This document shows, piece by piece, positions 56,196 to 64,000 of a stretch of 64,000 nt of DNA; positions within the stretch are counted from its first letter, which is position 1, and each line of letters starts with the position of its first letter. The stretch covers positions 124,001-188,000 of the forward strand of contig NC_087388.1 in the NCBI RefSeq assembly GCF_963675165.1. The letters run 5' to 3'. Both the position numbers and the translations under genes were made by a program. This stretch comes from Halichondria panicea (taxonomy: Eukaryota; Porifera; Demospongiae; Suberitida; Halichondriidae). The notes under the pieces were generated by a model that did no database searches, was not told where the DNA came from, and was given only the letters and a program-made list of their open reading frames with translations.

Positions 56196-59100
56196 ATGAA
56201 GGGCTTGCTTTTACTTGCTCTTCTTGTTCACTGTGCATATGGTGCACATGATCTCAATGAGGAGTACAGATTCTCTGCTGATCTGAGTCCTTCCTACAAA
56301 CTTCACTGGAGTTTCGATCTGCAAGCAGGAACTATTGCGTTTGCAGTGAATGTGAGCACCACGGGATGGGTTGGCTTCGGACTGTCTCCTAATGGACAAA
56401 TGCCCGGATCAGATGTGATTATCGGGTGGGTAGACCAAACTGGAGCGGTTCAATTTATGGTGAGGATTAATGCTATGGGCAGGCAATACGATCCTGGACA
56501 TGTACATGCATGTACTATGCATTCTGTATGGACACGTACATGCATTGTATACACACTGATCATGACCACATGCACGCACTACAGGACCGATATGCCACTG
56601 GTAGATTCCTACCTCCAGTGGACCTTAGTCAAGACTGGTTTCTGGTCAGCGGAGAGGAAGAAAATGGCTACACAATACTGGAGTTCACTAGGAACCTCAC
56701 TTCTTGTGATATGAATGACCTGAACATAGAGGTAAATACAAAATATATATAGTTACTTATCATGCATGCATTTGTCTCTATCGGCATACAGGCTGACACA
56801 GCCAGGGTGATTTGGAGCTATCGCTCAAGTGATCCAACCAGTGAGAGTGACATTCGTGGACATGAGGTGGCAGGCTCCACAAGTCTCAACCTTCTTGGAG
56901 GACTGCCTCAAGAAAGAGTAGAACCAAACTCTGCTGACTTTACCATCCTCACTAGCAATGTGAGCTCTTGCATGTAGACAAAGAAAATAAGTTTACACAC
57001 TATCAATTAATGATTGTACTGCATACATTGTACGACCATTACTCCTCTGCATATACATGTATATAGGTGACCATTCCAGCTGTAGACACAACCTATTGGT
57101 GTGTGGTCAGTGAATTACCTTCTGAAGTCAGAGAACAAGAGAGATACGTATACAAGGTAAAATTAGGACATCAATTTTAGGCTCATTTGGATGCATGTGC
57201 AAAAAGGTTCTAAGTTTCTTATAATGAAATGATAAGTGCATAAATTCTTGCTATTATTATTATATTACGATGCTCTGAACAGATTTCTCCTGAGATATCA
57301 GCAAACAGTTCTGCAAACGTTCATCATATCATCATCTATCAGTGCAACGAGTTGAACAACACTTTCCTTGGAGACAGCGCTGTGTGTGAAGACACTCATA
57401 TTGATATCAGATCTTGCAGAGGGAGTGAAATCCTTGCTGCATGGGCAGTAGGAGGAGAGGTGAGAATCACACTTATCCCTATAGGCCGTATATATATTTA
57501 TAGATTTCAATTCCACCGCCCATGCACCTCTCAGTTTGTGCAGGTTCACCACTAAGCCACAGAAGCCATTATATCAGGCTTGCAATAACTTTGTACTCCA
57601 TATTATTTTCATCTTCTGCATGCCTTATCAAATTAAAATACTACATGGTATCCCTGCATGCTTGTTATTATCTCTATACCTTCAGGATTTTGTATTCCCA
57701 CCTGAAGTGGCTCTGCCAATAGGCGGTGAAAACTCTAGAAGATACATCCTCATTGAAATGCATTATGACAACCCAGATCTTCAAACAGGTACTGAGCAAA
57801 TACATTTTCCTAATCCATATGACACTGTACGTATATACGTATACGTTTAAAATTATGTAATGACTTTGTATAGGGGTTGTTGACAACTCTGGAATTCGAT
57901 TCACGTACTCGAGCAATCGTCCTGAACACGAAGCTGGGACGCTAGGCTTGGGTGGACCAATTGACCCTCATCTGATCATCCCACCAGGAACACCTGACTT
58001 CACAATCAACGCATTTTGTTCCCGCGAATGCACCCAAGCAGTGAGTGTGTCTGTTAGAGGTACTGGATAGAGGCTGACTACATGTACTATTATTCTCATA
58101 GCATCTACCTTCTGAGGGCATTCAAGTGTTTGGAAATTTGCTCCATACTCATCTTGCAGGTACTGTATACTATTATTGCATGCAGTATACATGTACATAG
58201 TGAATTAATGCTGTGATCGTATACTTAAAACATTTTATCTCTATATACAGGACATGGGTTGGTGGTGGATCACTTTAGAGATGCTGAGTGTGGACTCGTG
58301 GAGCAGCTGGAGCCTATCGATGAAAACAAACGCTATGACTTCAACTACCAGCAATACACCATCCTACCCAAAACAGTCACTGTGTTGCCTGTGAGTTGAT
58401 TGCATATTCGATCATAGTGCTAATAACTCAATACGTGTGTTATAGGGAGATGAAATAAAAATAAGCTGTTTCTATGGTACTTCTGACAAATCTCAAGTAA
58501 CACTGGTAAGTCACTTCAATCAGATCACTCGTACAAGAAATTACAGAATTTATGTACTAATTGCATTGACAATCAAGTTCAATGTGTTTAATGGCATGCT
58601 TCATGTAGGGTGGTCAAAGCACAAGAGATGAGATGTGCTTCAGTTTTCTGTACTACTACCCAAAAACTGAGCTGACTTATTGCAGGTCCTTGCCTGTTGC
58701 AGATGCATATGAGGAATTTGCAAGACAATACATAAAGTGAGACAACCCGGCACTAGTACCATGCAGATAGAATATTGTCCACGGTAACTATTTAACCAGT
58801 CTTACTGTGTAATCAGCATCATTCACTCTTTATTGAATTTCTATTTACAGCTCATCAATGCACGACGTCCTTTCTCAGAGTTTTCTCGCTGGAGATCACG
58901 ATGCTGCTCGACCAATTCTGAACACTGTGGAGTGGAGCCAGGAGGCCATTGATGCTCTACAAAGGATCTACCTTGAGAGCCCTCAGGGCAGCTTTTGCAG
59001 AGTATGTTCTTATGGCAACTACAGTTCTTATCTCACTCATTACACCCCTATATTGCACATGCATGGCCAGTGTAGTTTACTTGTAATAGTGGTAACACAT

Positions 59101-59322
59101 CTCTTTGATGCAATACAGAATGGGAGTGGTTTCATATACACGAATAATGATGACATCCCTAATGCTGATCAATGTCCCTATGTCTCCCCTGACACTTGCA
59201 CGGGTGAGCCTGGCTCTCAAGGAAGGTGCTGTAGCCAGCTGGGGTCAGGGTCCACCACACTCAGCCAACTGTCGACACTAGCTGTGCTATTTATTGTACT
59301 GTCAATCTCTCTGTTTTACTAG
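56196..59322 (+). CDS. MOXD1-like DOMON copper monooxygenase, tandem copy B
   Basis: Thirteen exons, 56196-56459, 56585-56731, 56792-56959, 57067-57156, 57283-57459, 57686-57788, 57874-58040, 58102-58159, 58251-58390, 58446-58505, 58609-58736, 58851-59001 and 59119-59322, join to 618 residues. All exon lengths equal those of copy A except the last, which is one codon longer. The signal peptide, DOMON domain and all six copper ligands are kept. Most changes are conservative (for example VQFM for VQFK, and CSREC kept). Divergence is highest around exon 12 (SSMHDVLSQSFLAGDHDAARP against SSMHSDLFFSLLIGNHDVARP). Both copies look functional and recently duplicated. Confidence 0.93.
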
Positions 59323-59424
59323 CTATAAATGCAGACTATAATTATGCTGAACTAAAGTTATTCCTCATATAAAACTGTGTGCTTAGCTGTTTGAAAATAA
59401 GTTTGTTGTTGAACCTCTCTTTGA

Positions 59425-59556
59425 TAACTTATGGGCATGCGCACCTGCTGCGGGCTGATTTTTCCCCAATAGAACTGAACTGATTATTGTGCGTTTCAAT
59501 AGAAATAAATCGGAGTTAGTGCCACTGTACTGCTCCTACTCAGTATCTACAGGAGG
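59425..59556 (+). promoter_or_regulatory. Candidate COX15 promoter with an NRF1-like motif
   Basis: gggcatgcgcac at about 59429 lies some 120 bases before the COX15 ATG. NRF-1-type sites are common at nuclear genes for mitochondrial proteins. A similar gggcatgcgta lies after MOXD copy A, because the region is part of the tandem duplication, which weakens the argument. Confidence 0.3.
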
Positions 59557-60120
59557 ATGATGGCACTGCTGTGCAGAAGACTGAGCTACTGCAAAAACCA
59601 AGTATCATTTTTCAATACAGCAAAGGTATGAAGTGTGTACATTTTGTGATCATATGCAAGAATGCATAATAATACGAGTATTCACTGATTCAGATAACCC
59701 GATCAAGATTCTCCAGTTTTGCATCGACTCAACCTGTGCATAGAGCATGGTCTTATTCGCTCAAGCGACTACTAAGCTCCTCCCCATCTAGCAGCACGCA
59801 GCGAGTGGTGGGGTGGTGGTTAGTGGGATGCTGTGGTCTTATTAGCGGCTCTGTTCTGATTGGTGGATTGACTCGGCTGACAGAGAGTGGCCTATCCATG
59901 ACTCAATGGCACCTCCTCAAGGGCATGAAGCCACCGTCCAGTCAAGAGCAGTGGGAGAAAGAGTTCCAGAGATACAAGGAGTTCCCAGAATATAAATAGT
60001 GAGTTAATAAATCGTCAGTTCAATAATTTTTTTGTCAAACATTTTACATGTGTAAGGAATGTGGCTTATGCATGCTATAATTATGCCTCGAGGCGTAGCC
60101 GCACGAGGGACACGGTAAAG

Positions 60121-60182
<62 letters not shown>

Positions 60183-63100
60183 TCTGTACCTTTCCTTGTG
60201 CTAGATGTCTAACTATTATGAAAAAGTTTATTTCTGCCTGTACTAAATCTAGTATTACAGGTTACAGTATTCTTCTAAGAGTCTGAGGTCTTTCTTGAAT
60301 TCCAAAACAACTATAGCTAGATCCAGTCAGCTAGACAATAGCCATCCAATTGATTTCTTTATATCGCACCCCTGAGCCATGTGGTGTCAGCCACTTGAGA
60401 TTAAACAATATTCATATACTCTGTCTCAAGTACCAGTGGAACAAAACTGCTACGTGTACTGATGCCCAAGCCCAACTAATCCAGATCCTCCTGGCAGAAT
60501 CATATTTTTCTTGAGGGCCTGATGCCACAAAACACACGAACCATGCGGTATAACGTGTTCTCTTATTTTCTGTTTTATTATCAACAATAAATTTAGCGAA
60601 TGTGCACTAACTAACACCCCTGCAATGAACACCAGGCCATATTTTAATTGGCATGGATTCGAGGCTAGGTCTCTTTCTAAGCTTTCAGAAAAACATAACA
60701 TTTTTGATTTTCGATCCACAGAATTCAAGTTATGGCAGCTGAAGGATTCCCAAAATCATTAATTAAACGGTGGGGGTGTAGTTGAACATCTTTCAACAGC
60801 CATAACTTCAGTACAGTTGATCCGATGTCAAAATTTTTATGATTTTCTGAAAGCTTAGAAAATTACCTTTCAAATGATGTGATTCAATCCATAATTTCAT
60901 TGGGGCCCTAATTTGTCATTTTCCGGCCTCGGACCATGGGCTATAATCCATGGTACGGCTTAATTAGCAAATACTTTTATCTCTCGAATATCAACTTTGA
61001 TGGTACCATTTGAAAGGTCTCTTTCTAAGCTTTCAGAAAAACATAACATTTTTGATTTTCAATCCACAAAATTCAAATTATGGCAGCTGAAAGATTCCCA
61101 AAATCGTTAATTAAACGGTGGGGGGGGAGGGTACAGTACAGTTGATCTGAAATTTTTATGATTTTCTGAAAGCTTAGAAAATTACCTTTCAAATGATGTG
61201 ATTCAATCCATAATTTCACTGGGGCCCTAATTTGTCATTTTTCGGCCTCGGACCATGGGCTATATATAATCCATGGTATCGCCAAATTGGCAAATACTTT
61301 TATCTCTCGAATATCAACCTTGATGGTACCATTTGAAAGGTCTCTTTCTAGCTTTCAAAAAAACCTGAAATTTTTGATTTTCGATTCACAGAATTCAAGT
61401 TATGGCCGCTGAAACATTCCCCAAAATCATTAATTAAACAGAGGGGGGGGGGTGTCTTTCAACAGCCATAACTTTAGTAAAATGAAATAGTTTTGTGTTT
61501 CGTGAGTGGGTTCAATTCACTAGCAATAGTTTTGCGTTCCTGTGAGTGGGTTCAATTTCCAAATTGGCAAATACTTTTATCTCTCGAATATCAACCTTGA
61601 TGGTACCACCGAGTATAGAACAACGTACGTATAGACAATGTCTAGCCTGTATTATTATGCCTCGGTGCGCATGCGCAAGCGAGGTATACGGTAGTGTGTT
61701 TGTGTGTCTGTGTGTCTGTGTGTCTGTGTAGACTGCTACAGCTGCTCAAGGATGAATCAAGTGCAAGTAAGAGTTTCTATAGGCTTTTAGTCATGTTTAC
61801 TTGGATTTTAATTCGTGGATTTGCAAAATAATGCTTCGTTCTCGAGTTATGCCTAGTTTTGCTTACTTGGAATGCCATTGCAGCCTTTTCAGAAAAGCAC
61901 GTAGCCAAACTTGTTTACCGAGTGTTACTACTCTACTTAGTAGTTAGCTCTGCACTATAGAACGCTAGCTATTGGTAGCTGCAAGAGTGAGGAAGAGAGC
62001 TGCAAGGAAGCTCTGCTGATGGCAGCCATTTAACTTGAACTTTTGGCATCGATCGTTTTTAAACAACAACCGTGGTCGATCATTACCCACTCTTTGAGTT
62101 CGCATGCAGCAAAATAATTATTACAAAAATGTTCATATCGACAGTATAAAAGCTAGCTATTAGTAGCTTTATGTTATGTAGCTTTGGCATCTCCATCGAG
62201 GCATCAGCACCTGCGATCGTTTTTGTAATGGTGGTTATACAGCAACTTAAAGTGGTTTGCGTTAAACCTTTGTACCTTTACAAGTACAAGTACGTACCTC
62301 CAATTGTACTCAACTATTAAGTGAACCAGCGTATTAATTGATTTCCCACTCCACACACACCACACACACACACACACACACTCCACACACATACCACACA
62401 CACACACACACACACACTCCACACACACACCACACACACTCCACACACACTCCACACACACCACACACACTACGACAGTGTACATCAAGACCTGACCTTG
62501 AGTGGATTCAAGAAGATATTCTACTTGGAGTATGCACACCGCATGTGGGGCCGTCTGGTCGGCCTCGCCATTATCATCCCAGCCGTGGGTTTCTGGGCTC
62601 GCGGGAGATTTGGACGAGCGCTCAAAACTAGAGCCAGCCTTTACATAGGACTAGTTGTTTGTCAGGGCTTACTGGGATGGTGGATGGTGAAGAGTGGTCT
62701 CAAACAAAAGGACGACTTGAGTGAAGTACCTCGTGTTAGTCAGTACCGGTTAGCAGCTCACTTAGGGATGGCTCTGCTGCTGTACTCAAGCATGCTGTAT
62801 ACCGGGCTGGGACTGTTGGCGCCTCCTAAGATTGCCACACCTTCTAAAGCATTGACACGGCTGAGGCAGTTTGCACACGGGTCTACTGCTCTAGTGTTTC
62901 TCACTGCATTGTCAGGTACACTGCGTGCCCTTGTATTCTCATAATTAGCAGTTTATATAGGTATAAGTTTTCGTGCTCTAACTTTGAGAGGCCATAACTC
63001 AATTTTGGATGGTCCAATCACTTTGATTTTTTGATTTTCTAAAAGCTTGCAAAGAGATTCCTTAGATGGTACGTATGTTTATCTCACCAATAATTATTTT

Positions 63101-63865
63101 GATTGGATCCAAATTTGACATTTTCCACCATGCCTTTTTGTCAAAAATGGGCCTGTGATTTGAACCAGAAAACTTTTGGCTTTCAGAAAAGTACAAAAGC
63201 ACTTCCCTTGGACCAACGGAACTCAAGTTATGGTTAATCGAAAACATTTCCATTTATACATAGCAAGAAATGATCGCCATTATGTCTTGTCTTGCTCATG
63301 TTATTGCAGGTGCCTTTGTGGCCGGCCTCGATGCTGGGCTAGTCTACAACTCCTTCCCTAAGATGGGAGGCAAGTGGATACCTGAGGACTTGATGTCCAA
63401 GTCTCCCGCTATAAAGAATGTCACGGAGAACCCCACCATGACTCAGTTCAACCACAGACTACTGGTGAGATATAATTATGTTTGCCCTATTGTGAATTGA
63501 GACTCACTTCTTAGTTTAGTCTTATTGTCCCTTCAATGGCATGCTATTTGTTGCTCCTACTGAGGAACCTCGGTACTGTACTGTGTTGCTACAATACCGT
63601 TGTATGGTCAGCACATAGATATTCATGTTATAGGAATATAGACCATAACGGTAGGTTGTCATGCATACAGCCACTCTGCCCACACACCAGTATTTTGACT
63701 TCCATAGAGGAATCTAAAGTTAATATCTGATATATTATTATGCTTATTCAGGGTACTACGACGCTGTGTTTCCTTGTGTCCACCTTTGCCCTAGCTCGAG
63801 GAGTGGGTCTACCACCGAGAGCTAGACTAGCAGCCAGCTGCATGGCCGGGATGTGCCTCGTTCAG
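59557..63865 (+). CDS. COX15: COX15 heme A synthase (3' end beyond window)
   Basis: Five exons seen, 59557-59625, 59694-59998, 62479-62915, 63310-63464 and 63752-63865, giving 360 residues in one frame. The C-terminal exon or exons lie past the edge. COX15 oxidises heme O to heme A in the inner mitochondrial membrane for cytochrome oxidase. The N-terminus is basic and Ser/Arg-rich, as for a mitochondrial targeting peptide. [88 protein letters not shown] and [13 protein letters not shown] match human COX15, including heme-ligand histidines in HRMWG, AAHLG, FAHG and FNHR. Intron 2 (2.5 kb) is filled with R1 and R2 repeats and CA tracts. Confidence 0.94.
60087..60180. mobile_element. R2-family end fragment with (GT)n
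   Basis: cctcgaggcgtagccgcac followed by gagggacacggtaaagctg and a (GT)n tract, the same head as the element at 34108. It is truncated after the tract. Confidence 0.65.
60640..61620. repeat. R1 repeat array in COX15 intron 2
   Basis: Four to five R1 subunits in alternating orientation, about 200-250 bases each, sharing aagctttcagaaaaacataa, cagccataactt, ggcctcggaccatgggctat and tatctctcgaatatcaacct. It is the largest R1 array in the window. The minus-strand frame at 60450-60728 falls partly in it and has no support as a gene. Confidence 0.82.
61652..62222. mobile_element. R2 element, opposite orientation to the 32195 copy
   Basis: Reads as the reverse complement of 32195-32757 almost throughout, from cctcggtgcgcatgcgcaag to gaggcatcagcacctgc. 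Two well-matched copies about 29 kb apart in inverted orientation. Confidence 0.82.
62345..62470. repeat. (CA)n-rich tract upstream of COX15 exon 3
   Basis: CACACTCCACACACAC-type repeat ending eight bases before the exon 3 acceptor (ctacgacag). Confidence 0.93.
62970..63245. repeat. R1-like repeat in COX15 intron 3
   Basis: Contains aggccataactcaattttgg, gattttctaaaagcttgcaa, later ttcagaaaagtacaaaag, ggaccaacggaactcaag and ttatgg. It is closest to the GBA-intron copy at 428-618. Confidence 0.65.
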
Positions 63866-64000
63866 GTAATCTAAGAAAGGTAGTGACAGATACTAATTAG
63901 CAGTACATGTATACAGTGGCTGTCTATTTGCGGCAATTAATTGAGATCCCATAGTTATTTTAATACTGACATTGTAATTAGTATGTACCCTCCACACACC

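Noticed and set aside
60450-60728. Minus-strand 92-codon frame
   Set aside because: Partly inside an R1 repeat in a COX15 intron; no domain or paralog support.

Overview
The window is nuclear DNA of an invertebrate animal. Genes have many short exons with GT/AG introns of 54 to about 350 bases, there are no operons, and the (CA)n, (TG)n and (AAT)n tracts and foldback repeats are eukaryotic. The families present (IRS-type PTB adaptor, MOXD1-like copper monooxygenase, SLC38 transporter, TRIM and ZNRF ligases, paraplegin-like m-AAA protease, ITFG1, FITM2, COX15) point to a metazoan. A sponge-like genome is my best guess from compactness and base composition, but nothing here proves it. Exon models were assembled by hand by matching splice phases. 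For every multi-exon gene the summed exon lengths give one open frame.

Layout, left to right. (1) 0.2-3.2 kb: a lysosomal glucocerebrosidase (minus) and a FITM2-like ER lipid phosphatase (plus) sit head to head. (2) 3.4-12.7 kb: three minus-strand genes follow in series, a RING/B-box/coiled-coil protein, a ZNRF-type myristoylated E3 ligase and an SLC38-type amino-acid transporter. (3) 15.3-22.8 kb: a DOK-like PH-PTB adaptor (plus). (4) 20.8-46.5 kb: a rearranged segmental duplication. Its unit contains the last DOK exons, a mitochondrial leader exon, an antisense gene for a small secreted and probably GPI-anchored protein, and paraplegin-type AAA-metalloprotease exons. The secreted protein occurs three times with intact frames. 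The protease occurs as one dead copy (P-loop frameshift, lost splice donor, missing last exons), one two-exon fragment and one complete 12-exon copy (39840-46526). An intronless 649-residue gene of unknown function lies inside the dead copy. A nest of non-autonomous transposons (about 31-37 kb) interrupts the unit. (5) 46.7-50.5 kb: ITFG1 on minus, convergent with the protease gene. (6) 51.8-59.3 kb: two intact tandem MOXD1-like genes (plus). (7) 59.6 kb to the end: COX15 (plus), cut by the window edge.

Pathways: the paraplegin-like protease and COX15 are mitochondrial; glucocerebrosidase and FITM2 act in lipid handling; ITFG1, the MOXD proteins and the small secreted family are cell-surface or secretory; the TRIM and ZNRF proteins are probable ubiquitin ligases. 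The genes look independently transcribed.

The two most unusual signals are a pattern and a family. In several unrelated genes a minisatellite or tandem duplication starts exactly at an exon-intron junction and copies the splice site, and many 3' splice sites directly abut (CA)n tracts. The family is the triplicated antisense secreted protein, which I do not recognise.
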